Shown one piece after another: positions 21,164-32,800 of a stretch of DNA of 64,000 bases; position 1 is the first letter of the stretch, and every line of letters starts with the position of its first letter. Location: assembly GCA_037903355.1 (NCBI GenBank), contig JBAJFE010000062.1, positions 1,612,001 to 1,676,000 of the forward strand, in the 5' to 3' direction. The notes under the pieces are model-generated. The model saw only the letters and a program-made list of their open reading frames with translations, had not been told where the DNA came from and did no database searches. The position numbers and the translations under genes are program-made. Origin of the DNA: Trichuris trichiura (lineage: Eukaryota; Nematoda; Enoplea; Trichinellida; Trichuridae).

Positions 21164-21336
21164 TGTGCTGGCTGCTCACCAAAGCGTTCGCTGCGGTTGG
21201 CTTACGTTGGGCGAATCGTTTTGCCACATACCGTAAAAACCAGTCTTACGCAGTGTTTCGTTTTCGTCGGCTGCGCTAGCGATATAGTTGTGTCTTGTTT
21301 CGGTAGTAAACGTTTCGCGGGGCTTCAGACACAACA
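21132..21336 (+). repeat. 3' LTR
   Basis: 205 bp, identical by eye to the 5' LTR. It follows the purine tract directly and contains the stop codon of the polyprotein. Confidence 0.95.
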
Positions 21337-21688
21337 GTACCTGTATGTCGATTCGGAAAGCAAAGCTTCATTGCATATCTAATGGTACCTATCAACAGAG
21401 CTGAAATTATTTGAAATAAATGGAGCTGAGCTTTTAAAAACCATTTTACGGCTCCAGTCATTTTTGTGTGATTGTTAAAGTCATGACTTTGTCATGCTCT
21501 AGCAATGTTTTGCAAATGCGAATTCAAATCTGTCAGCCTGGCAAGCTTTACGCCGTTCCGAAATGTTTTTCTCTTCGACCAATGTTGACTGATGATAAGG
21601 GCAAAATCTTATCGCAGTAGATTCAAGTACTGTTGGCATCCTGCTGTAAAGATAGATTCAATACAGAATAAGAAAACCATCAGGTGTC

Positions 21689-21770
21689 GCAGCGGTGGCC
21701 GAGTGGTTAAGGCGATTGACTAGAAATCAATTGGGCTCTGCCCGCACAGGTTCGAATCCTGTCCGCTGCG
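21689..21770 (+). tRNA. tRNA-Ser(AGA), copy 1
   Basis: 82 bases with acceptor stem GCAGCGG/CCGCTGC, discriminator G, anticodon AGA at 21722-21724, a long variable arm and T-loop TTCGAAT. A TTTT run follows within 10 bases, suitable for Pol III termination. Confidence 0.95.
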
Positions 21771-22330
21771 AAAACGTTTTGGTTTTTTGTTCACCGTTCC
21801 TGCCATGACAGAGATCATGCTGCGAAGTGAAGATGCTTTTTCCTAAAGGAACAAATTAGCACGAACGAAGAGTTGCGTCAACGTGAAATGCGCCAGCTGT
21901 ACTGTTTATTCTAATGACCTGTAATGCTGAAGTTAGATTATGTTGTGCAATCCCTAGAATAGAAAAAGACTGACCGACTTGCTTCACCAAATTAAGCAAT
22001 GTGCTCTATCGGATGAATGAACAAAGTTCTCTTACAGATTAAATACCCAACGTGAAGACGCCTGCAAAAAACATCATGAAGTTTTACTGGAGAATTGTAG
22101 CCATAATTTCAGTTCACTTAATGTTACAATACGAAAACATGCACTTCGAAAGTAAGTAACGCAATGACAAAAGTCAGACGATTCGTCATAAGCAGAATTC
22201 AGCACTTAGGTAAATGCAGTTCTTATTAACGAAACACAAAGTCAAAATGTCGAGTGCTTAGCATTCCACAAGGACTGTTAAAACGGACAGTTACATAAGG
22301 TGAATTAATGAACAATCACTGTTCATCATT
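21771..22330. other. Spacer in the tRNA cluster
   Basis: 560 bp of AT-rich sequence with no gene seen. Confidence 0.4.
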
Positions 22331-22412
22331 CGCAGCGGACAGGATTCGAACCTGTGCGGGCAGAGCCCAATTGATTTCTAGTCAATCGCCTTAACCTCTC
22401 GGCCACCGCTGC
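22331..22412 (-). tRNA. tRNA-Ser(AGA), copy 2, variant
   Basis: Same structure as copy 1, but the D-arm reads CCGAGAGGTTAAG in place of CCGAGTGGTTAAG (one base change in box A). I find no TTTT within about 45 bases downstream on its strand. Both points suggest a weakened or decaying copy, although the fold is otherwise intact. Confidence 0.9.
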
Positions 22413-23023
22413 TATTTGATTTTGCTGTTGAGAAAATTTTGGAGAAAAACCGCAGCTTACAAGTTTAACATTGTTGCCCATGACCGTATTCCGTCAATGG
22501 TGGGCAGGTAGCGTAAACTCATTGTACATCCCAAGCACCCCTTGCCGCTTGTCTAGGCAATGCACTGCATAATCTACAGGCAGCACTTGACGAAATGCCT
22601 TAATAACCGCCTGAGCTCCTCTTTGCAATATAAGATCACCGCGATTGATAAAATCAAAACCAAATAGTTGAATGAAGGGTTATTTCAGTAGTTGTGCAGA
22701 GAAAACGATGACAAATATAACCGTTTCCGTCCGCACGCTGAAGTGCCGTTGCCGCCAAAAGACGTCCCTCTTTCTCGATTCCACTCTTTTCCAAGCGGAT
22801 TTAGAATCCTTGGAGAAAAACGACGTTATTTTGTGTGATAAGACAAACAAACGTTCATGTGGCTTCTGACTTCTATATTGAGGGTAACAGAGGGTAACAG
22901 GTGATTTAAAGAAGTACAGCGCAAAATATTCACCCATAGCATCATCCAACTCGCAGTGCCTAAATGACTAGCAAAGTTGGCATGTTCCAAAATGTTAACT
23001 AACTAGCAACTTTGCTGGTTATT
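22413..23023. other. Spacer in the tRNA cluster
   Basis: 611 bp with no recognised gene. The 65-codon frame at 22672 and the 89-codon frame opposite overlap each other and show no family motif. Confidence 0.4.
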
Positions 23024-23105
23024 CGCAGCGGACAGGATTCGAACCTGTGCGGGCAGAGCCCAATTGATTTCTAGTCAATCGCCTTAACCACTCGGCCACC
23101 GCTGC
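23024..23105 (-). tRNA. tRNA-Ser(AGA), copy 3
   Basis: 82 bases, identical in sequence to copy 1 by eye. Its 3' flank starts GAATAACCAG, as does that of copy 4. The first TTTT lies about 30 bases downstream. Confidence 0.95.
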
Positions 23106-23804
23106 TTGATCATGCCCCTTTCTTGAAAATATTCGTCGAGCTTTCCATATTAATAACAGGACAGAATATAATTAAGTATGAAACTCGTATTTGGATCTTG
23201 ACGGTATTCCGCGATGCCGTCATACTGTAGCTGTACTGCCCGTCATTTCCCGCATTTCCCTAAGCCTAAAACTAAACATAAAGCATCTGTTACGGCTTTG
23301 GCTTCGGTAAGGGAAGAGTACTAGAGGCAACGTGCTTGACAGTAAGGACAAAACAAGATGGCCGCATGTTTGTCAGAAAGGAACCTGCATTTCCCAGATG
23401 GTGGAACGCGTAGCCCATAAAACTACATATTCCTGTACTAAACCGTGCGCTTTATTTAATTCCGTTAGCAACGAAGTCCTGGCCTCCAATAAGCACTAAG
23501 CGTGAAGAGAAAATTATATGAGGGTGTTTTTATATACAGGAAAACAAGATGTAATGGTGAAACAAGTTCGCTGCAATGGTAATAATCGCTTCACTGGATC
23601 AGCAAAAAATTAACATTTTGAGGGACTATGTTCACGGCAAGAAATAAAATGTACATATTGATTTCTTCTTGCTTACTATATTTGAAGATGCGCGTTGTGA
23701 CCGACACACAGCTTCATGCCATCAAAAATATTGCGTCCCAGTGACTAGAATAATGGATGAACAGTTGCTTAAAGCGCACTATAAAACAGTTTCTACTGGT
23801 TATT
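23106..23804. repeat. Duplicated spacer unit A of the tRNA cluster
   Basis: This spacer is alignable by eye with 23887-25205. Shared blocks in the same order include CAGAATATAATT, TTCCCTAAGCCTAA followed by AAACAT, GGATCAGCAAAA, and the ACTATAAAACA just before the next tRNA. It contains one copy of the TTAGGC-type dispersed repeat, near 23255-23345. Confidence 0.6.
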
Positions 23805-23886
23805 CGCAGCGGACAGGATTCGAACCTGTGCGGGCAGAGCCCAATTGATTTCTAGTCAATCGCCTTAACCACTCGGCCACCGCTGC
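23805..23886 (-). tRNA. tRNA-Ser(AGA), copy 4
   Basis: 82 bases, identical to copy 3 by eye, with TTTT about 20 bases downstream on its strand. Confidence 0.95.
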
Positions 23887-25205
23887 CTGATCCTCACTTC
23901 TTCAACGGAAATAATGCCTGCATTGCAATAGGCTAATTATAAAACAGAATATAATTCATCATGAGAACCACATTTGGTCCTTGCTGATTACACGACCCAA
24001 CATCATGCTGGAACTTTTCTGGCCACTTTGTTCCGCCCTTCCCTAAGCCTAATCTTAAACATGAGGCCCATATTTCGGTTTAGACACAGCAAAGGACATA
24101 ACTGGGCAGCCGAAATGCTTAAGAGTAAGGGCCGAACAAAAAAGCCGCGTGCTTAACAAGAAGCAACCTGCGCATCTTTTGAAACCGGTGTTCATGGTTT
24201 TCTCAAAGAAAAGATCGATTCCTAAAATGGGGCTACGGTAAACAGGTGGAATTCAGGTAGTGCACGTCTTAAGATTATTCCCCAAATCTCCAACTTCCCC
24301 CACCGCACCATTACCTGCGGACACGCATTTCCAGCGTCGCCTTTTTGAGCGGAACCTAAATGTCGCCGTTCTCCGCTGCTAAGGGGCGAAGAAGCTAAAA
24401 GGGAAAATTGATCGCTTTCGTCCGACAATGAATCTTTCTGTTCCAACTTTGGCGTTCGTAGTCCGCGTTAGTTACGTAACCTATCAGTTGTATGAGCAGC
24501 CTTCTATGCCTCCCTCCGCGCTTTTAAATCGTTCCTGTTTGCTTTCAGTGCATATACGTAAACTTCAGTAAGTACGCATCGTTAGGCGACCAGGTACTTT
24601 TTATAGTGAACTATCTGATTTGTCTAATACTTTGGCAATGATATCCTGACACGCCTTGATTTATTAAGCATAAAGAATGAGTTTTATGGAAGCTTATATA
24701 TAAACGAAGAATTACGGCACCATAATGAGTCAGATTTTACTTTCATAATTGGTCTTTTGCTTCGCGAGTTTGGCCTGTTTGATATATCTGTAAATAAACT
24801 TCAAAGTAACCTACCAACGAATGGATGAGCAAATTGTTCTGTATCCTCTCTAACAATTTGCTCATCACCACTTTGAATTTTATTTACAGATATATCAAGC
24901 AGGCCGAACCGATGAACCAAAAGACCAACTATGGAACAACCTAAGCCTGTTGAAAAACATCCTGTCTTTCGAGATTTCACTTAGTGATTTATTGGATCAG
25001 CAAAACTTAAGCACTTTGAACGGAAGTAATGTTTACGAAAATAAATAACGAAGATGCCACAACTAGTTTTTGTCAATCCTGCTAGAAAATGCGTTTCAAC
25101 TGGCAAACACATTTTTGGAGATAAAGCTTTGCGTTACAGACTAACTAGAGAATATGGACGGAAAGCTAAGTAAAGTTAACTATAAAACATATTAGCCTGA
25201 CTGCT
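23887..25205. repeat. Duplicated spacer unit B of the tRNA cluster
   Basis: This is a longer relative of the spacer at 23106-23804. The extra length includes a foldback element at about 24744-24933. The dispersed TTAGGC-type repeat recurs near 24030-24150. No coding gene is evident; the 74-codon frame at 24222-24446 shows no motif. Confidence 0.55.
24744..24933. repeat. About 190 bp foldback (hairpin) element
   Basis: Long imperfect inverted arms. The left arm begins CATAATTGGTCTTTTG and runs through TTGATATATCTGTAAATAAA. The right arm carries the complement and ends CAAAAGACCAACTATG. Near the centre, GATGAGCAAATTGTT pairs with AACAATTTGCTCATC. No coding capacity. It looks like a MITE or foldback insertion in the duplicated tRNA spacer. 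Confidence 0.75.
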
Positions 25206-25287
25206 CGCAGCGGACAGGATTCGAACCTGTGCGGGCAGAGCCCAATTGATTTCTAGTCAATCGCCTTAACCACTCGGCCACCGCTGC
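25206..25287 (-). tRNA. tRNA-Ser(AGA), copy 5
   Basis: 82 bases, same sequence as copies 3 and 4 by eye. TTTT lies about 20 bases downstream on its strand. Confidence 0.95.
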
Positions 25288-25896
25288 ACAACCTCTTGTG
25301 AGAATACACAGATTGTGAAAAAAGACAAGCAATCAGATTTTATCCCTTACCAGCATTACTGTCCGAAAAATAAAGGCTCCTTTCCAGCAAGTGTCCTGGT
25401 CATCTAGTTTTGTCGTTATCTAAGCCTACGTCAAAATAAAATTCCTTGTCTACGCAACCCTACTCGCTGTGATCAACCAGTAGAAACCCTGTTAGAGCCA
25501 ACTTAAAGTAACTACTAGTTTTTCCATGCCTCTTTCTGTGCCGGTAATCATTTGACACTATGAAAATACGTTTTCTGATCGACGCACCGTCAAATAAGAT
25601 ATGATGCCAACAGTGAATCCCCTATTTTCTTCTCATTAAATAACGTCCCATGAAGAGGCTGAGGCAATATACTAACTCATGGTATCTCTATCACCGTATA
25701 TGGTTTGGCGAGCTATAGCGCTTTTTTATATTTTAGCAAAGAATATTTTAGAAAGTTATCTCTTGTCTTGGCATGTAGTTCAGGATACATTGTTTTCGTT
25801 TCCAAAGAAATTGAAAAAAAGTGTCCCATTCGGCGTAATGTTTACCCCTCACCAACGTGGCTAATGGATTATTTTAAAAGTACAGCCTATCTTCAG
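25288..25896. other. Spacer in the tRNA cluster
   Basis: About 600 bp between opposed tRNA copies 5 and 6. It shows a faint CTAAGCCTA remnant near 25420. No gene seen. Confidence 0.4.
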
Positions 25897-25978
25897 GCAG
25901 CGGTGGCCGAGTGGTTAAGGCGATTGACTAGAAATCAATTGGGCTCTGCCCGCACAGGTTCGAATCCTGTCCGCTGCG
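25897..25978 (+). tRNA. tRNA-Ser(AGA), copy 6
   Basis: 82 bases on the plus strand, same sequence as copy 1 by eye, opposite in orientation to copies 2-5. The nearest TTTT is more than 50 bases downstream. An open frame that appears to run through it (25705-26058) is an artefact. Confidence 0.95.
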
Positions 25979-26891
25979 AACGTTCGACCAAACAAGGCAC
26001 TTGTTGGCGCATGGCGAATAACCGTCAGCTTTTGCAAAAATATATGTTAAGGTGCTAAACATATGCAACCTTTTGCGTGCCTCGGAAAACCTATGAAAAG
26101 ACGTTAGTCAATCATCTCAGGGTCACTTGTTTTCTTAGGGTACACGTAAAGCATTACACGCAGAAATATTTTCAATGAGAGTTGGATACTTAACGAAAGC
26201 TCATGTAATATTCGACATAGCAGCGGAACTTCGTTTCGATGGAAAGTCAAACCAATCAGGAAAACGATTACTGACGTACACAGCATGATTTTGAACTTAA
26301 AAATTAATTAAAACTTTTCCACGTACAATTTTGCCTCCAAGTCAACGTCAGAACTCGCTTTGACGTGCTTACTATACGTTGAACCTGCGCAACACAGAGT
26401 ACTTTCAAAATTTAGTCCCACGTATTTAACCTTATGGAGTTAGTTCATAGATGCCAGTCAAAAAGTGCACGCTAGTGGACGCCAAAATTAAAAGCAATTC
26501 CGCAACTGAGAGGAGCAGCTGCATGCAGCGATTGCGCGGTTTAAATTTCAAATTGCCTAAGGTTTTTTTGTTGAAGCGAACTTTGAAAATACAGCTCTTT
26601 TTGTTACTGTTGAAAATCTGAGCACAGGCGCAACATGGCTTCTACATGGTTCGTAACGATGCACCTACATAATTGTGTCTTTTACGCGGCAAGATGAATT
26701 GTAAAGAAGGAAATAATCAAACTTTGAAGCGCCTACGACAATACGTCGTGCTAACTGCTCGCTCAGGACGCATTTGCGCGGACAATACAAGAGCTTCCGT
26801 TAGAAACGGAAAATAGGCAAGATTTTCAATCCAAATGAAACCACGCGTAAACAGCTTAACAGGTCGCCTTTCATAAAACATAAAAGAGCGA
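25979..26891. other. Intergenic, tRNA cluster to RAB3GAP1 3' end
   Basis: About 0.9 kb with no gene or repeat that I can support. Confidence 0.45.
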
Positions 26892-29800
26892 CTATTCTAG
26901 AAAAAAGTCGGTATCCTCCGTCAGTGAAGCGGAAGAAACGAAATAGCCTTCCTTATGGCGCAGTTCGATACACATTCTTTGCGGACTACGACAGGACAAA
27001 TTGCTTGGCCTCGCCACAAACCACCGTAAAATGTACCGCTCATTAATTAGTGTGCTATCATTTTGAGCGACCACGTAGTTTTCATGGTCCTAAAAGCTTT
27101 TTAAATTAGATGTGCTCCAGTTGACGCAAAAAAATCTTGTAAGGATACCAGAGAATTCCGTGATCCATTGTAATTTTTAGATTGCTTAAACAGGAATTAC
27201 ATGCGGCAAAAAATGGGCAGAAGACAAAAAAGGTGGAATTTTTCTACACATTTTTTGCTTCCCAAATGCAATAGAAGAATTAAGTCCAAGACTTATCGGT
27301 TTGGCAATTAGAAGGTTGAAATAATCAGCATGAGCATAATTACCGGGCGTTCCGAAGGTTTGGAAAGGCTGAAAAGGTTGTCGATCATTCGGCCAACCGG
27401 AGAAGCGGCGCCGCCAACCACTTTTTCCTTTTTTAACGAAACTAACTGATAAGCAAACTTTTCAACTTCCTCGCTGACCGATCCTCTGCAGTGCGATTTG
27501 AGCGTAAGCGCTACCGTCTCGTACATATGAACTTTGGTTTCTAAATCTAATATCGCTTTATCCAATTCCTACAAAAGGACAACTACAAAATAAAAAATCC
27601 AACCAAGTTAATGCTATATAAAAAATACCCGAAAATGTTTTTCGCTCCTCTGTTGCAAGCAAACCATGAATTTGTTGCATATAAAAACGAGCTCATCTTT
27701 GAGACAATGCCTTAACGTGGGATCTGAAAGGTTTAAAAAATTTAAAAGAAACCCCCGCGAATTTTTAAAAAACTCTACTCAGCGTGGGCAGTAGTTGCTC
27801 GATTAGCGCAGCAAAGGCATACGATAGGGAAATGTGGACGATTTCGCCGATAGTCAAGTTTTGCAGCCAACTAAATACCTAAATAATGGCGAGAAAAAAA
27901 AGTAATTAAAATGATATCAACTTTGTTTGTTTGCGACACGAAATCATAAGGTTTTCTAGTGGCTGTAATGTAAAGCGTACTTTGTCTGGCTTGCGTGCGT
28001 GATGGACAAGAGGCCGCTGGCAAGCTGCGGCAATTGGACGAGCTTTCTCCCACAACGAACGCCACAAATTTTCCTCAGCAGACATTCTAGGCGATAAAGA
28101 GTCTGCAACACAACGATGCTGAAGGTAGGAACAAAAATTAGATAGAATGAATTAACATGTGCGTTTGCCGGTAGTTTCGTCGACAGACTCTACAACGTCT
28201 CGCGGCGAGTGCAATCGAAGAAAATCTTGGAAACAAGATCCCGGATTCGCAGCCTGCATAGATAATTCGAAGTTAAGGGACGGTACCTCAAACTGTTAAC
28301 ATTTGTACAGTATGAAATCTGATCTTCTACTCAACTTCAGGATGGCTTTATGCCCTTTTTATTATTCAGAATCGTCTCATTCTTTTGATGATACGCACCT
28401 TATTGTCTGCAGTTCTTACTTGTTTTAATACTTACAGTGAATGGGCGAAGAAATTCCAATATTGTGTAATGTCATCGTTAAGATACAAAGCTATTCAGAA
28501 GAATAAATGTCTAATGGTTGCCACTGTTAATCATAGCTTTTTGAAAAATTCCATCGATTTTCGCCTAACATTGTAGGTGACCACTTAAAAACCCGCTATG
28601 CCCTGCTTTGGCGGGAACAAATGTTGCCTAGCCAATTCAGTGTGAACATTGGAATTCAAATCATAAGATTAAAGCTCACATGGTAGATTGAGACTTATAA
28701 AAGGTGCAAACCTTAAATGCTTGCATGTCTGAAAAAAGCACGGCACGCGAGTAACGCTTCGACTGCTCAACGTCTTCGGCCAACGTGTCAAGTGACCGCT
28801 TGTCAAAAGGATGCTCTCCACCAGACTCAGCTATGAAAGGGACCGTTTCCTGGGAGCAAAATTCTTTGAGTTAACAAAGACTAAATGGAACTAATTGTAA
28901 CCTGATATATAGGCGTGTACAACGGTTCGTTTTCATTTTCAAGTTGGAATAAGCCTTCTGCTATGGCAAGTCGGCCCTCCGGTAGCCCATCGTCCTTCGA
29001 AGTTGTGACAGATTCTTTGCAATCAAAAAAGTCATCCTCGCAACTTGAATTGTCAGCGTCGGCGGTCGCTTCGTCGAACTCGAGCAACCGGTTCGTCCTT
29101 TCATGCGCAATTCCAAAATTCAACATCTGTCCAAAAGTACCGATAGATAAGGCTTTGCAAAAAAAGAAGCGCGGGTACCTCGATGTTCTGATGCAAAGGC
29201 CACGAAACAACTTTCGGCAGGGAGATTTGTTTGCTTAAGAAAGAAAGTCAAAAAAAAAAATTTGAAAAGGCGTCCAACTCGTCCAGCAATATCCCGTTCA
29301 GCCATCTGGAACGAAGTTCATACAGCAACTCATCCCAGAGAAGGGCCAAAGCTCTTTTCACGTTTGTTTGATAAAAACGTGGCGTGCAATCAATGAGTAA
29401 GCGCAAAACGGCTATGCCTATTCGTTCGCACATAAGCCCGCACTTGGACGACCGATAATCTGCTATCATTTTCTGAAACAAATCAACTTGACGGTTAGGC
29501 AAAGTCACTTGCAGCAGCTATGCGTTCACCTGGATTCGGTCAAAGCCGGTGAACCAGGCCGAGTTTCTTTTCAGCATATCATTTGATTCACGCTCATGAA
29601 AAATATAATTCGTAAGGTTCGAAATTTCGTTGTCCATTCCGCCTGAAAAGAAGGACCGATTTGTGGGACAGATTAAGGGACTGAAAAAATACCTACATAG
29701 AATTTTCAAAATATTTTGAGAGAGAAATACTTTTGCGCTCAAATTATATAAGATTAGAGGAAGGTCATTGGTCACTTGTCTCGCCATTCTGCCGTCGACT

Positions 29801-32800
29801 TTTTGTGATGCGCATACGCGATAAGCTCTCGGCGTACCTACCCATCAATCATCAGCCCACTATGGTACACCATTACACTTAGGCTTATGCCTAGGTAAAA
29901 GCAGAACATGAAGCCTGGCATGCATCTTCTCGTAATCGTATTCTACCCTGATTTAAATTTTAGTCAAAGCATTGGCGTTATGTTTAGGCTTAGGCTAAGG
30001 CAAACGCACAAGATTGTCGCCGGTATGATTTTACTCCAACAATCCTGTTCTGCTCTTACATAGACCTAAGCCAAAACATAAGCGTTTCGCATGCACCAAG
30101 GAACTGCGCCCTATAGGATAGAAGGCTGGCTAAAGAGCGCGCGCCAAGGTGGTCGAACCTAAGCATCACAAAAGACTGACGGTAGAGTGGGTGAAATGAA
30201 GCTCCAACTCCTTCATAGTAGAATTTCCTTACGGTAGCACCCATTTTTTAAAACTAACTTTGTTGAAAACAGAACTTTCGGACCCGTCTTCAGCGGTAAG
30301 AATTAGGTGCTACCGTACACAAAATTCACCATGAAGACTTACGTCTGTTACGAAATGCAATGCATTCAAAGGTCCAACTCTACTAATGATTCAATGTATC
30401 AGTCTTACTGTTGCAAAACCACTCAAATTTTTAAAATGCAATTTTTTTAATAATCTAAATTAAAGCCACGTTGACCTGATGACAAAATTTTGAGAAACAA
30501 CGTGAAACGACAACTTCAAAGTATCAGTGCCTTAAAACCAGCATTTCTCGACTTAAGAATGTTGTTCTGCTAGGAGTCGTGGCTATCAAACTACGAAGGA
30601 AAGGGAGATGAAATAGTTTCAGACCAAAAGACTTACACAGCACTGCTTTGGCAATTATTCAAATTGTATTAATACTTACTAAATGACCGCACTGACGGAT
30701 CCAACCATTCGCTTACAAGCTCTGAACTTTCAATTAAGAAAATGAGCTTCGTGAATGGCGAACCTGAAAAAACACCATTCCCAACACACAATTAAAGCAA
30801 TTGACTGACGAGACTTTCAAGTTCAAAATCTGCGGACGCCAATTTCAAATACCAATGCGGTGTCGTTGAGGCACTCAAGTCCGAGTAGGAAGCAGTTTCC
30901 ATCAGCATTTCTTCGTTCCTATTTTGCCAAACGATCATCAGTTCGAAGGAGCAAGGAAAATCGAAGCTAAATTCGCAACGTCAAAAAAAAGATAGTGAGT
31001 GTTAAAGCAAAAGTGACAGAGCTTATTTTCGAGTTCACTTAGTGCACAACTAACCATGAAGGCGCCAACTTTTTGAAATTTTCCGCCGCTTCGCCACAAT
31101 GCTTCACGCACCAATACAAAATGTTTTGCATCAATAAAGGTCTTGATGAATGGCCTACGAGTTCGTAGGTTCTACGAACGGAAACGACAACCGATTCAGG
31201 CGAGGCTTCCATTGTAGCCTGAAGATTTGTATGTTATTTACCGCTTGAAAAAACAGCCATAAAAGGATTTTCGGTCACCACTTCGGTACGGAAAATGTCA
31301 ACCCAGTCGCTAAGATAATGACAATTCAGGCAACTCAACGGAAGACGCGCCATTTCAAAATGCGTATAAAAGCTGTCGTTTCGACAAAAGCCAACGTAAA
31401 TAGGATCACTAACTTCGACTGCACTTGCACCTACTGGGTATGCAAACATGACGGGTATTTGCCTAAAAACATCAAATTTCGTGAAAAATAAAAGCATCAG
31501 TTTCTAAAAGGTCTAAAGATCGCTTTGCATGAACGTATTTGTAACGCTGGTTTATTAGTGTGACGTAGGTTGGATATTAACTTTCAGCCCTTCTACACGT
31601 TTGCTCATTCCTTACACTGTCTTTAAATATTTTGTTAAAAATTTTTATGACTATCCAATGTTAAATGCGAATCGCCTTCTTTATTTGTCAGCAAATAATA
31701 CAGTATCCTGACAATAATCAGGTTTGAGCTTTTCGTAAACTTACAGTACGACAAATAACACCGATTTTGTGTTTAGGTGTCTCACTGTCGTGTTGTGACT
31801 TTGCCGATCATTCTGTTCTGGCCTTAACTAAGCTTAGACCTAAATATTAGGCATATATTTTGGCTTACGCGTGGGTAAAGACAGAACAAGATATTCAACA
31901 CGCATGAGGGTAAGTGCAGAACGAACGGCCACACAGAAAGCAGAAAGCAACCCTGCATTTCTTAGGCACTGCGTGCAAAAAATGAATAATTAGTGTTGGT
32001 TGTCGTACTGTAGGTTTATGAGAAATACAAACCTGATTACTGTTAGGACGCTGTACTGTTTGCGGGCAAATAGAAAGAGACCCAAACGTGTTTTTCAAAA
32101 ACGTTTTTCGGCAAACTGGACATTGCTTCACTTGTTGGCTTATTAGCAAGAAGCATTGCCCGCGGAAACCTCGTCTCAATACACGAATACATAAGCGAAC
32201 TGTAAAACTTTCTTGAGAATGTCTGCTACCAACTTCGCAACTAAACAACTTTTTTCTTACCAGTCAACATTTGTAGAGGCGACTAGAAAGGCGGATATGA
32301 TAGCCTGCTTTTCCTTTTCAAAGTCTTCTTCGTTGCAATCCACCGGGGTTATGGCAAGATATTCATTCAGAGCAAAAAGCAAACTTAAATCCAACGGTTC
32401 CAAAAGCTCCTGGCTTGTTGTTTTGCATTGCATTTTTGAGACTGCAGGGGAAAAAAGCCGCTCACTACCATCATTTTCGATGGAACTTTCGTCCGTTTTG
32501 TACGTAGCGTTTCGGGGGCAAAAGTACGAAGCATTGAACAAATTGCCTTTATATTCTAACGAAGTATGGAAGCAGGCTGCCAATTCGTTGTGCTCGTTCT
32601 TAAGCATTGGCCAGATTAAAAAATGCTATCAATATTGGAAGTTTTGGAAAAAGTCTTACTAGACTGGCTGAGTTTCATGCAGTTAGCTAACGCTTATTTC
32701 TACTGACGGAACTTACTTTACAATCGGGTCTTTCCAGGCCATCCGCTCGCCATCGTCGAAAGACCGCCTCAATGTTGGAAATGAACCTTTCCCAATCGGT

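Larger units (their letters stand above)
18185..21336 (+). mobile_element. Ty3/gypsy LTR retrotransposon lacking reverse transcriptase
   Basis: The element is 3,152 bp with 205 bp LTRs (TG...CA) at both ends. A 5 bp target duplication GTACC is at 18180-18184 and 21337-21341. A primer-binding site TGGCGACGAG is at 18393-18402 and a purine tract GGGAGGAGA at 21123-21131, directly before the 3' LTR. One open frame covers Gag, protease and integrase. The LTRs look identical base for base, which implies recent insertion. A full Ty3/gypsy element would be roughly 1.3-1.5 kb longer, the size of the missing reverse transcriptase plus most of RNase H. It therefore needs enzyme supplied by a relative. 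Confidence 0.95.

Noticed and set aside
18180..21341. Tempting analogy to yeast Ty3, which targets tRNA gene starts
   Set aside because: The insertion is about 750 bp from the nearest upstream tRNA gene and about 350 bp from the next downstream, far from a Pol III start site. Proximity alone does not show targeting.
25705..26058. 117-codon plus-strand frame across 25.9 kb
   Set aside because: It reads through the tRNA-Ser(AGA) gene at 25897-25978; the peptide is translated tRNA.
32213..32662. 149-codon plus-strand frame
   Set aside because: It is the antisense shadow of RAB3GAP1 exon 2 (32598-32261), which matches the family in the other direction.
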